From an uncultured Planctomycetaceae bacterium (GTDB lineage: Bacteria > Planctomycetota > Planctomycetia > Pirellulales > Pirellulaceae): a stretch of DNA of 10,521 nt. Positions 1 to 6,658 of the stretch are shown here, in pieces. Position numbers and translations under genes: made by a program. Every line of letters starts with the position of its first letter. The first letter of the stretch is position 1. Location: contig CALBTA010000139.1 in assembly GCA_937967755.1 (NCBI GenBank), forward strand, positions 1-10,521. Direction: 5' to 3'. A model generated the notes under the pieces. It searched no databases. It had not been told where the DNA came from and saw only the letters and a list, made by a program, of their open reading frames with translations.

Positions 1-624
1 CTGCGGTATAGCTGCCCGCTGCTTCGGCAAGAAGATATTCTCTCCGGCAAGGTGCCCACCGCGCCGACCATTTCGTCGATCATCGCCGGGTTGCAAACGC
101 AGGAAGCGCTGAAGCTTATTCATGGGATGGACGTGGAGGCCGGGACCGCGATGGTTTTCAACGGCTTGGCAAACCAGTTTTACAAGACGGCCTATCAGCG
201 CAACAACGATTGCATGAGCCACGAGACCTACCCCGACCCGGTCGAGCTGCCGCTTTCCGCTTCGCAAACCACCGCCGCGCAATTGTTCGACGTGGTGCGC
301 CAGCAGTCGGGCGCGGAAGGCCCGTTGTCGCTGGAACTTGATCGCGACCTGGTCGTGTCACTGGAGAGCGAATCGGGCGAGCAGCGCCGCGTGCTGAAGG
401 CCCTGCAGGAAGTCGGCATGGCCGACGCCGTGGATGAAAAAACAGGCGAGACGCTGCGGCCGAACATCGAACACCGGATCGAGGAAGAAAGCCCGCTGGC
501 CGGCGAGTTACTAACAGACCTGGCGATCCCGCCGTACGACATCGTGCGGGTAAGTTCGCCGCAGGGTGAGAATGTTTACTTGTTGGCGGGCGATCGTGAA
601 GGACAACTGACGAAGGACCAATGA
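1..624 (+). CDS. E1/ThiF-family activating enzyme, C-terminal part (5' end outside window)
   Basis: The reading frame is open from base 1 to a TGA at 622-624, so the start and the adenylation core lie upstream. The first visible residues (C-P-L-L-R-Q-E-D, then V-P-T-A-P-T-I-S-S-I-I-A-G-L-Q-T-Q-E-A-L-K-L) match the C-terminal end of ThiF/MoeB/E1-type adenylating domains, where the P-T-x-P-T stretch and the Q-x-x-E-A-L-K-L helix close the fold. The family activates the C-terminus of a ubiquitin-like or sulfur-carrier protein with ATP. A further ~130 residues follow (N-D-C-M-S-H-E, then an acidic mixed region ending in L-L-A-G-D), a C-terminal extension I cannot name. The ATP-binding loop and catalytic cysteine cannot be checked. 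The stop lies 10 bp before the JAB gene, so the two are probably co-transcribed. The JAB/E2/RING context favours a conjugation E1 over thiamine or molybdopterin synthesis. Confidence 0.82.
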   Translation: MRYSCPLLRQEDILSGKVPTAPTISSIIAGLQTQEALKLIHGMDVEAGTAMVFNGLANQFYKTAYQRNNDCMSHETYPDPVELPLSASQTTAAQLFDVVRQQSGAEGPLSLELDRDLVVSLESESGEQRRVLKALQEVGMADAVDEKTGETLRPNIEHRIEEESPLAGELLTDLAIPPYDIVRVSSPQGENVYLLAGDREGQLTKDQ

Positions 625-634
625 CCAGTGACCT

Positions 635-2053
635 ATGTCTGCCGATCCTGAAATTCAATTCGGAGACCTCGAAGAGGAGCAGCCGGACATTGAGTTGCGG
701 CCCGATCGCAATGCGCACTACGCGGTCGTGCCTTACGGAGAGCCGCTCAAGGAAGAGCTGCCGATCTTCGTCGATATTGATGTGCTGATCGAAATGGAAT
801 CGCACGCCCTGACCGACACGTCGGTCGAATTGGGCGGGGTGATGCTGGGCGGGCAGATGCACGACGAGGACGGTCGCCCTTACGTGCTGGTGCAAGACAG
901 CCTGCGGGCGGAGCATTACGAAGCGACCAAGGGCAGCTTCAAATTCACGCACGACACCTGGCAGCAGATCACCAAACAGCGGGACGAGTTTCCCGACGAC
1001 TGGGACATGGTCGGCTGGTACCACACGCACCCGGATTGGGGCGTGTTCCTGTCGGGCATGGATATGTTCATTTGCGATAATTTTTTCAACAAGCCGCTCG
1101 ACATCGCGCTGGTGATTGACCCGTGCCGTCAGGATCGCGGGTTGTTTCAATGGACGGGCGACCCGCGCGAGCGGAAGCGGCGGGTCAACGGGTTTTACGT
1201 CATCGCATCGCGCCACCGCCAGGGCGAGCTGGAAAATTTCGTGGCGGAGCTTGAAGGGGGATACACCATGCGAACCGATCCAAACGTGCGGGCGGGGTAC
1301 AACGTTTCCAGCGGCGGCGGAGGCGCGCCGACGATCGTCAACATCAGCGAGCAACGCCCCGGCTGGCTGGGGCAGGCGGTCGTATGGTGCATCGCCTTCC
1401 AAACGCTGATGCTGCTGATGTTCGGGTACATGGCGTTCATCGAACCCGACCGGCGGTCGACCAGCGCCGACGACCAGCAGGCGCTGCTCGATGTGCAAGA
1501 GCGCAACCTGGCGGTCAAACGCAAAGTACTGGACGACGTGATCAAAAACATGTCAGACCGCGACAAGGTCGCCACCCGGCTGGAAGAGCAATCGCTGGCG
1601 GCGGCTGAGTTGGAACGGGAGCTGCAAGTAGCCAAAGCTGGCGTGCCGAAGTTAATCGAGGATCATGAAGAGTTGGTCGGGCGTTATGAAGAGGCACTAG
1701 CCGCGGAAAAACGGTACAGCAATCTTTACAAAGAAGCAAAAGAGGATCTTTCCAACGCGAACGCCCAGATCGAAGTGCTGGAAGAAGCGGTCGAAGACGG
1801 GAAGACGGTGACCTGGTACTCGAAGTACCTCACGCCCACCTGGTTGGGCATTGGGGCATTAGTGATCGCGTTCGTCGGCGCGGCCGGGTATTTCGCCGTC
1901 CGCGGCATGCAAGGGCAAGATGCCTACCCCGAAGAACTATTAGGCGACCCGCCACCGCCCGAAGGCCGCATCGGTCCGGCACCTGAGGCGGAAGACAATG
2001 GCGAAGTCGAAGGGCAACAGTATGAGGATGATGGGGGTGAAGAGGAGCGGTGA
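635..2053 (+). CDS. Membrane-anchored JAB/JAMM-domain (MPN+) isopeptidase-like protein with coiled coil
   Basis: This 472-residue protein begins with a JAB/MPN metalloprotease domain (about residues 40-200). The zinc-site pattern is complete: Glu65 in V-E-L-G-G-V-M-L-G, then His130-Thr-His132, seven residues, Ser140, two residues, Asp143. JAMM enzymes cleave ubiquitin-like proteins from conjugates or trim their precursors. A Gly-rich linker (226-230) leads to a hydrophobic segment (~245-269), a long charged heptad-like region (~275-390, probable coiled coil), a second hydrophobic segment (~402-423) and a Pro/Glu/Asp-rich acidic tail. If the JAB domain is cytoplasmic, the coiled coil would lie outside the membrane and the acidic tail inside; this topology is inferred. 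The ATG at 635 is the first possible start, because an in-frame TGA occurs at 629, and no good ribosome site precedes it. The gene ends in tandem stops (TGATGA). Domain assignment is secure; substrate is unknown. Confidence 0.9.
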   Translation: MSADPEIQFGDLEEEQPDIELRPDRNAHYAVVPYGEPLKEELPIFVDIDVLIEMESHALTDTSVELGGVMLGGQMHDEDGRPYVLVQDSLRAEHYEATKGSFKFTHDTWQQITKQRDEFPDDWDMVGWYHTHPDWGVFLSGMDMFICDNFFNKPLDIALVIDPCRQDRGLFQWTGDPRERKRRVNGFYVIASRHRQGELENFVAELEGGYTMRTDPNVRAGYNVSSGGGGAPTIVNISEQRPGWLGQAVVWCIAFQTLMLLMFGYMAFIEPDRRSTSADDQQALLDVQERNLAVKRKVLDDVIKNMSDRDKVATRLEEQSLAAAELERELQVAKAGVPKLIEDHEELVGRYEEALAAEKRYSNLYKEAKEDLSNANAQIEVLEEAVEDGKTVTWYSKYLTPTWLGIGALVIAFVGAAGYFAVRGMQGQDAYPEELLGDPPPPEGRIGPAPEAEDNGEVEGQQYEDDGGEEER

Positions 2054-2105
2054 TGAGCAGGGAGGGAAGAGTGAGAAGGCCATTGAGCAAGGGCGGGAAG
2101 CGAAT

Positions 2106-2216
2106 CCTTCTCCCTCTGGGAGAAGGTGGCCGAAGGCCGGATGAGGGCGAGCCGTAAGATGGTACTGCCCTTACCCCAGCCCTCTCGCACTGTTTTTTAA
2201 GGCTGTGGGAGAGGGA
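2106..2216. repeat. Composite palindromic intergenic element
   Basis: Within the 202-bp gap between the JAB and E2 genes lies a perfect 9-bp stem with a 3-nt loop (CCTTCTCCC at 2106-2114, GGGAGAAGG at 2118-2126). A small GGCC-GAA-GGCC hairpin follows at 2128-2138. A second long hairpin pairs 2180-2190 with 2205-2215 (10 of 11 bases) and encloses a T-run at 2193-2198. The sequence style (GGGAGAAGGTGGCCGAAGGC) resembles dispersed intergenic repeats common in GC-rich bacteria. It may act as a transcript-stability or attenuation structure between two operon genes; that role is inferred. Confidence 0.65.
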
Positions 2217-2242
2217 GTTTGGTTCCCAACTACAATAGAGTC

Positions 2243-2250
2243 GGGAGGAA
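2243..2250 (+). promoter_or_regulatory. Ribosome binding site that fixes the E2-like gene start
   Basis: GGGAGGAA lies 5 bases upstream of the GTG at 2256. It is the strongest Shine-Dalgarno match in the window. An in-frame GTG at 2205 would be 17 codons longer, but it sits inside the palindromic element and has no such site, so 2256 is preferred. Confidence 0.8.
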
Positions 2251-2255
2251 CAACC

Positions 2256-2993
2256 GTGTCAGAAGATCAACGAGACAAGCGTCTGGCGGAAGAGCATCTG
2301 CGGCTGAAGTCGCTGCGCGGCGATAGTACGATCTTCGACTTCGAAGCCCAAGGCGACCCGCCGGCGAAATACATCATCACCTTTCGCGGGCAAGGCATCT
2401 CGCGGTCGCTCAGTTCGGCCAGCGACATCGAAAAGGTTGATCTGCACCGCTGCGAAGTGCGGCTGCCGTACGCCTTTCCCAAGCGCCCGCCCGACATTCG
2501 GTGGATCACGCCGATGCACCACCCCAACGTTTCGTTCAGCGGGCTGGTGAAGCTGCGCGATGTCGGGCTGCCGTGGGAAGAGGACCTGAGCCTGGACATC
2601 ATCTGCGAACGCCTGTGGGACATGGCCCGGCTGGCGTTTTACGACGAACAGAAGGCAACGAACTACGCGGCCCGCAACTGGCTGGCGGAACAGGACGAGA
2701 TCAAGCTGCCGGTCGATCACCGCCCGCTGCGGGATAAAGAGACGCCGTTTTCTTCCAACGTCGTCAAGTACGAACGCCGGGGGCCGAAGTCGACCAACCT
2801 GAAACACAAGTCAGGCTCGTCCACGCCCATCGGCGGCCGGCGTGCGCGGCAAAGTGCCCCGGCGAGCGCACCGCGCTCCGCCGCCCAGCAGGACGACATT
2901 TTGTTCATCGGCGAAGAAACACCATCGCCAACCAAACGTCCTCGCCAGAACAAAAACGATGACGACGACGTGATGTACATTGGGTATGAGTGA
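2256..2993 (+). CDS. E2/UBC-fold protein without the canonical catalytic cysteine (UEV-like)
   Basis: This 245-residue protein (GTG start) has a UBC-like fold over about residues 1-150. It shows strands ending in L-P-Y-A-F-P-K-R-P-P-D-I-R-W-I-T-P, the H-P-N motif at 89-91, and the W107 and L111-S112 positions that follow the active site in E2 enzymes. Set against UbcH5-type E2s, H-P-N through the conserved Trp aligns with no gaps, and the cysteine position falls on Lys99 (codon AAG, 2550-2552). The only cysteines are Cys66 and Cys117, neither at the active site. It may therefore be a UEV-like cofactor or adaptor, or use an unusual chemistry. Residues ~160-245 form a basic, Ser/Pro-rich, probably disordered tail holding two similar acidic-hydrophobic motifs, D-D-I-L-F-I-G (213-219) and D-D-D-V-M-Y-I-G (236-243). 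The gene ends in tandem TGA codons. Its neighbours encode JAB and RING-like proteins. Confidence 0.8.
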   Translation: MSEDQRDKRLAEEHLRLKSLRGDSTIFDFEAQGDPPAKYIITFRGQGISRSLSSASDIEKVDLHRCEVRLPYAFPKRPPDIRWITPMHHPNVSFSGLVKLRDVGLPWEEDLSLDIICERLWDMARLAFYDEQKATNYAARNWLAEQDEIKLPVDHRPLRDKETPFSSNVVKYERRGPKSTNLKHKSGSSTPIGGRRARQSAPASAPRSAAQQDDILFIGEETPSPTKRPRQNKNDDDDVMYIGYE

Positions 2994-2995
2994 TG

Positions 2996-3089
2996 AAAAT
3001 GAAAAATGCTAAATGACAAATGAAGAAACTGCTGCGCGACTTTTCCGCGGTCGGATCACTTTTTCCTTTTTCATTTTGGCTTTGTCATT
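2996..3089. repeat. AT-rich inverted repeats between the E2-like and RING-like genes
   Basis: The 166-bp gap is much more AT-rich than its surroundings. It has two perfect inverted pairs: AAAATGAAAAA at 2996-3006 with TTTTTCATTTT at 3067-3077, and AATGACAAA at 3012-3020 with TTTGTCATT at 3081-3089. The pairs cross rather than nest, so they cannot both form in one simple hairpin. A promoter for the two RING-like genes could lie here, but no convincing -35/-10 pair was found. Confidence 0.5.
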
Positions 3090-3159
3090 CACAGTCGACT
3101 CGTTAATCGTTTGCTAGTTTGAATCGAAGGAGCAGTAACTACCCGCCAGATGCTGACTC

Positions 3160-3972
3160 ATGGAATGTGTTTTCGCCACCATCGTGCTGGTCGCCATTTT
3201 GGTGGCCTTCGCCACGCAGAAGCAGAGCAGCGCTTCTGGGTCGAACGAGGCGTACACCCGCCTGGCGGGGCGCTTTGGCGGCAAGGTGACGCGCGGCGGC
3301 TGGTTCCGCAAGCCGTCGGTGCGTTTCGTCTGGCACGGGGCGAACGTGACGGTCGATGTTCATAAGGGGACCGGCGCCGGCGCTTCGCACTACACACAAG
3401 TCAGCATGAGTTGGTCCGACGCGAAGCTGAACTTGGAAGTTTACCCCGCTGGCATGTGGTCGAAGGTCACGAAGTTCCTGGGCGCCAGCAGCGTGCGGAT
3501 CGGTTCGGCCAGCTTCGACGAGCAATACGTAATTCAGACCGACACGCCCGAATCGGCCCGGCAATTCCTCAGCGCCGGCGTGCAGTGGCACATCGACCGG
3601 CTTTGCCGGCTGATGGCGGGCGGCGATGTTTACGTGCTGGTGCAGCGGGGGGTGATTCACATTCGCAAGCGGACGTTTATCCGCAACTACGCCGACCTGG
3701 AACAGCTCGTCCGCCTGAGCCTGGAACTTTACGAACAAGGCCTGCTGACGCAAACCGCCGGCATCGAGTTTGTCGCCGGCGGCGCACCCGACGGACCGAT
3801 GGTCTGCAAGGTTTGCGGAGATGAATTCGACCACGACATCGTTGTCTGCCGGCGCTGCCAAACGCCGCACCACCGCGAGTGTTGGCAGTACTACGGAGCG
3901 TGCAGCACCTACGGCTGCGGCGAAACCCGCTTCGCCCAGCCGAAGGACACGACGCCGTTTCAGCAGACTTAG
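3160..3972 (+). CDS. Membrane-anchored RING-like zinc-finger protein, copy 1 (putative E3-like)
   Basis: This 270-residue protein has an N-terminal hydrophobic segment (residues ~4-19), a middle domain (~29-200) I do not recognise, and a C-terminal zinc module. The module reads C-X2-C-X10-C-X2-C-X4-H-X2-C-X6-C-X4-C: Cys216, 219, 230, 233, His238, Cys241, 248 and 253. Eight ligands in this order fit a binuclear treble-clef (RING/PHD-like) domain, and bacterial RING families of this type are known beside E1, E2 and JAB genes. By analogy it may recruit the E2-like protein to membrane substrates; ligase activity is inferred. ATG 3160 is the first possible start after an in-frame TGA at 3154. The nearest purine-rich site (AAGGAG, 3127-3132) is 27 bases away, so initiation may be weak. 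It is paralogous to the next gene, 24 bp downstream. Confidence 0.75.
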   Translation: MECVFATIVLVAILVAFATQKQSSASGSNEAYTRLAGRFGGKVTRGGWFRKPSVRFVWHGANVTVDVHKGTGAGASHYTQVSMSWSDAKLNLEVYPAGMWSKVTKFLGASSVRIGSASFDEQYVIQTDTPESARQFLSAGVQWHIDRLCRLMAGGDVYVLVQRGVIHIRKRTFIRNYADLEQLVRLSLELYEQGLLTQTAGIEFVAGGAPDGPMVCKVCGDEFDHDIVVCRRCQTPHHRECWQYYGACSTYGCGETRFAQPKDTTPFQQT

Positions 3973-3984
3973 AAAAAGCCTACG

Positions 3985-3990
3985 CCGGAG
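3985..3990 (+). promoter_or_regulatory. Ribosome binding site for the second RING-like gene
   Basis: CCGGAG ends 6 bases before the TTG at 3997, good spacing for that start. The alternative TTG at 3991 would directly abut it. Starting at 3997 also gives M-E-N-V, matching the M-E-C-V start of the upstream paralogue. Confidence 0.6.
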
Positions 3991-3996
3991 TTGCCC

Positions 3997-4863
3997 TTGG
4001 AAAACGTCGCCCCCATCCTCGGCTTCATCATGGTGGTGACGTTTATCGGTGGGATCGTCGCGGCGGTGGTGGCGATGGCTGCCGCCCAGAACAAGAAAAC
4101 CAACGAAGCCTACGGAGCGCTGGCCCGCAAGTACGGCGGGCGGCTGCACGAGGCGAACTGGTTCAGCCGGCCGTCAGTCACGTTTGATCACAACGGAACC
4201 TGGGTGCGGGTCGATATCTACTCCACCGGCGGGAAGAATCCGACGTACTACACGCAAGTTCACATGGGCTGGCCCGAGCCGAATTTTCGCATGCAAGTCT
4301 ACCCTGAGGGTTTCATGCAGCGGATGGGCAAGACGTTTCTCGGCATGAGCGACATCGAAATCGGCGCGCCCGAGTTTGACCGCGATTACATCATCACCGG
4401 CAACGATCTGGGCATGCTGCGCGGCACGCTGAACCCGCGCGCCCGCATGGCCATTGACGCGTTGAGGGCGCTGAAAGGGAAGCGCTCGATTTACGTCGCG
4501 GTGCGGAACTATCAACTGCTGGTCAAGAAGCTCGGGCTGATTCGCGATCTGGCGACGCTAAACCGCTTGGTCGAACTTTCGCTGATGCTGTACGACGCGG
4601 CCCTTGAGGAACAGGAAAAGGGCATTCAGTTTCTCGACTCGCCCAGCACCGAGCAGCAACTGGAAATGGGCGAGCCCGCTGAAGCAGCCGTCTGCCAAAT
4701 TTGCGGCGACGGCATCGAAAGCGATTTGGTCTATTGTCGCGGCTGCAAAACCCCGCACCACCACGACTGTTGGCAATACTACGGTAAATGTTCCACCTTC
4801 GGCTGCGGCCAACGCGAATGCTACCGCCCGAGGAAGAGGCCCAAGAGCAAACGCAAGGTGTAA
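3997..4863 (+). CDS. Membrane-anchored RING-like zinc-finger protein, copy 2 (putative E3-like)
   Basis: This 288-residue protein (TTG start) has the same layout as the preceding gene. It has a hydrophobic N-terminus (~6-30), a middle domain starting N-E-A-Y with shared landmarks (W-F-x-x-P-S-V, Y-T-Q-V, V-Y-P, L-x-L-x-L-Y), and a C-terminal zinc module with ligands Cys233, 236, 247, 250, His255, Cys258, 265 and 270 at identical spacing. The strings C-W-Q-Y-Y-G and C-S-T occur in both copies, while the middle domain and linker have diverged, so the duplication is not recent. It differs in having a strongly basic tail (R-P-R-K-R-P-K-S-K-R-K-V), which could bind acidic lipid or nucleic acid. 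It is probably translated from the same transcript. It converges on the sulfatase gene with a 20-bp gap and no clear terminator. E3-like function is an inference from domain and context. Confidence 0.75.
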   Translation: MENVAPILGFIMVVTFIGGIVAAVVAMAAAQNKKTNEAYGALARKYGGRLHEANWFSRPSVTFDHNGTWVRVDIYSTGGKNPTYYTQVHMGWPEPNFRMQVYPEGFMQRMGKTFLGMSDIEIGAPEFDRDYIITGNDLGMLRGTLNPRARMAIDALRALKGKRSIYVAVRNYQLLVKKLGLIRDLATLNRLVELSLMLYDAALEEQEKGIQFLDSPSTEQQLEMGEPAEAAVCQICGDGIESDLVYCRGCKTPHHHDCWQYYGKCSTFGCGQRECYRPRKRPKSKRKV

Positions 4864-4883
4864 AACGCCGTAGCGGATTTCGG

Positions 4884-6632
4884 TTACTTCCCAACCCGCG
4901 TTAACATCAACAACCGGAAGTCGCCGACTTGCTGGCCGGGGATGTCGGTCGCCTGGAGAGTTAGCGTGCCTTTTCCGCGCTCAAGTTGGATCGTCCCCAT
5001 CGCCAGCGGGCGGAAGTTTTTCACGTAAGACTCGCGGCGCTCGACGCGGTCGTTCTCCGCCCCGCGAACCGGCGGATCGTGTGGCTTTTCAATCTTGGCG
5101 GTGATGCTGTTGGATTGGAACGACAACCGCACCGTCGAGCCGACATTCGCCTGGGGGCAGGTGTAGTACATCTCGGCCGCGTACTTCCCCGGCTCCAGCA
5201 CTTCAATGTCCCAACTCAAGCGCTCGTCCGTCTTCGTCCAATTCGTAAAGTAAGAGCAATTAGGAAAGCGGTTGGAACGCTGCAGACCGCCCGTCACTTT
5301 CGCGTCGCGGGCTGGCAGTTGAGTAAATCGAAAGTCGGCGTGCCCGACGGGGAACCGCCGGGCCTCTCGTTTCAATTCTGAAAGCACGTCGGTTCGCCAC
5401 TGCGCGACCGCTGCTTGCAATCGCCGGTGCGCCTCGGGGTGATCCTTCGCGACGTTCTGTTTCTGCCCGGGGTCGGCGATCATGTCGTACAGCTTGCCGG
5501 TATGGTCCAAGCGAAACCGCTGACTGCGGACGCTGACCTTGCCGTTCCAATGCGAAAAAATCAAGCGGGCGCTGTGCGCTTCGCCGCTGGCGGCTTCGCC
5601 TAGCAGCAGCGCCGCATTGCTAACCCCATCCAACGGCTTCTTGCTGACGACTTCGATCCCACACATTTCGGCCAATGTCGGCAGCAGATCGATGGCGGCG
5701 CAAATCGGCTTCACCTCGGTCTTTGGCTTGATTTTGGCGGGCCACCGCACGACCAGCGGCGAGCGGACGCCCCCTTCGTCGGTCGAACCCTTTCGCCCCC
5801 GCATGCCGCCGTTGTACCGCGCGCCGTTCGGCCCGTTATCGCAGAAGTAAAGCACGATCGTATTGTCGGCGATACCGAGTTCGTCAAGTTTCGCCAGCAA
5901 GCGGCCGACGTTCCAATCGATGTTCTCGCACATCGCCAGCGCCGCGAGTTCATGGGCCTTCGCGTAGGAAACTTCTTGATCGCCTTGCGGCTTAAACTTT
6001 TCCCACCAGCGGTCGGGCACCTGCATCGGCGAGTGCGGCGTGTTGTACGGCAGGTAGACGAAGAACGCTTGCTCTTTGTGCTGCTCAATGAATTTCATCG
6101 CGCGGTTGGTGAAGTCGTCGACGACGAAGCCCTCGCCGCGGATCAGTTTCCCGTTGTGTTCCAACAGAGGGCTGAAGTAATCGCCCCAGTGCCCGCTGCA
6201 AAAGCCGTAGTACGCATCGAAGCCGCGGCCGCACGGGTGGTACGGATACTGCATTCCATTGTGCCATTTGCCGAATGCCGCGGTCGCGTAGCCGGCGGCG
6301 CGGAATGTGTCGGCGATGGTTGATTCATCCAAGTCGAGCCGCTCTCCGCCGGCGGACGTGCTGAACACACCGCCGCGGACGTGGTACCGCCCTGTTAAAA
6401 ATTCCGCCCTGGTCGGCGAACAAACCGGGCAGACGTAAAACCGGTCGAAGCTGGCCCCATCGCGGGCGAGCGAATCGATATGCGGCGTCGCCACGCGCTG
6501 ATTGCCATTCATACTGAAATCACCCCAACCTTGATCGTCGGAAAGAAAAACGACCACGTTGGGCCGCTCGGCCGAATTCGCCAGCGGGGAGAGCAAGCAG
6601 CAAAGAATGAACGCGGTGCAAAGTGATTTCAT
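4884..6632 (-). CDS. Secreted formylglycine-dependent sulfatase (arylsulfatase family)
   Basis: This 582-residue protein starts with a signal peptide (hydrophobic core 6-16, likely cleavage after A-N-S-A at ~21), so it is exported. The sulfatase core follows: metal-binding Asp32-Asp33 in S-D-D-Q-G, the maturation motif Cys71-Ser-Pro-Thr-Arg75 with L-T-G-R (cysteine type, converted to formylglycine by a separate enzyme), G-K-W-H-N-G (Lys122, His124; the family usually has G-K-W-H-x-G), His200, and Asp265-Asn266 in C-D-N-G. It hydrolyses sulfate esters, in planctomycetes typically on algal or other sulfated polysaccharides; the substrate here is unknown. Residues ~430-582 form an extra C-terminal region rich in beta-type sequence with aromatic residues (W-x-I-E-V, Y-Y-T-C-P-Q), possibly a carbohydrate-binding-like sandwich. 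It is divergent from the DUF6807 gene. No strong ribosome site precedes ATG 6632. Confidence 0.92.
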   Translation of the reverse strand: MKSLCTAFILCCLLSPLANSAERPNVVVFLSDDQGWGDFSMNGNQRVATPHIDSLARDGASFDRFYVCPVCSPTRAEFLTGRYHVRGGVFSTSAGGERLDLDESTIADTFRAAGYATAAFGKWHNGMQYPYHPCGRGFDAYYGFCSGHWGDYFSPLLEHNGKLIRGEGFVVDDFTNRAMKFIEQHKEQAFFVYLPYNTPHSPMQVPDRWWEKFKPQGDQEVSYAKAHELAALAMCENIDWNVGRLLAKLDELGIADNTIVLYFCDNGPNGARYNGGMRGRKGSTDEGGVRSPLVVRWPAKIKPKTEVKPICAAIDLLPTLAEMCGIEVVSKKPLDGVSNAALLLGEAASGEAHSARLIFSHWNGKVSVRSQRFRLDHTGKLYDMIADPGQKQNVAKDHPEAHRRLQAAVAQWRTDVLSELKREARRFPVGHADFRFTQLPARDAKVTGGLQRSNRFPNCSYFTNWTKTDERLSWDIEVLEPGKYAAEMYYTCPQANVGSTVRLSFQSNSITAKIEKPHDPPVRGAENDRVERRESYVKNFRPLAMGTIQLERGKGTLTLQATDIPGQQVGDFRLLMLTRVGK

Positions 6633-6658
6633 GGCAGTAGAGCGATCTTCTTAGGTAG

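Noticed and set aside
158..1498. Long open frame on the minus strand (446 codons) opposite the E1 and JAB genes
   Set aside because: It is a GC-rich antisense shadow. The translation is Arg/Pro/His-rich with no recognisable motif and overlaps two well-supported genes.
2205..2255. Upstream GTG start for the E2-like gene at 2205
   Set aside because: It falls in the arm of a palindrome with no ribosome site. The extra 17 residues are not UBC-like, and GTG 2256 has a strong site.
3060..3159. Sigma-70-type promoter before the RING-like genes
   Set aside because: The stretch is AT-rich, but no -35/-10 pair with good matches and spacing could be picked out with confidence.
3139..4149. Minus-strand open frame (336 codons) opposite the RING-like genes
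   Set aside because: It lies opposite genes with intact zinc motifs, and its low-complexity translation resembles no family.
1..4863. Type II CBASS or a canonical BIL defence operon
   Set aside because: No CD-NTase, effector or modifier gene is visible, the E2-fold protein lacks the cysteine, and RING-like membrane proteins are not part of canonical CBASS. A defence role remains possible but unsupported here.
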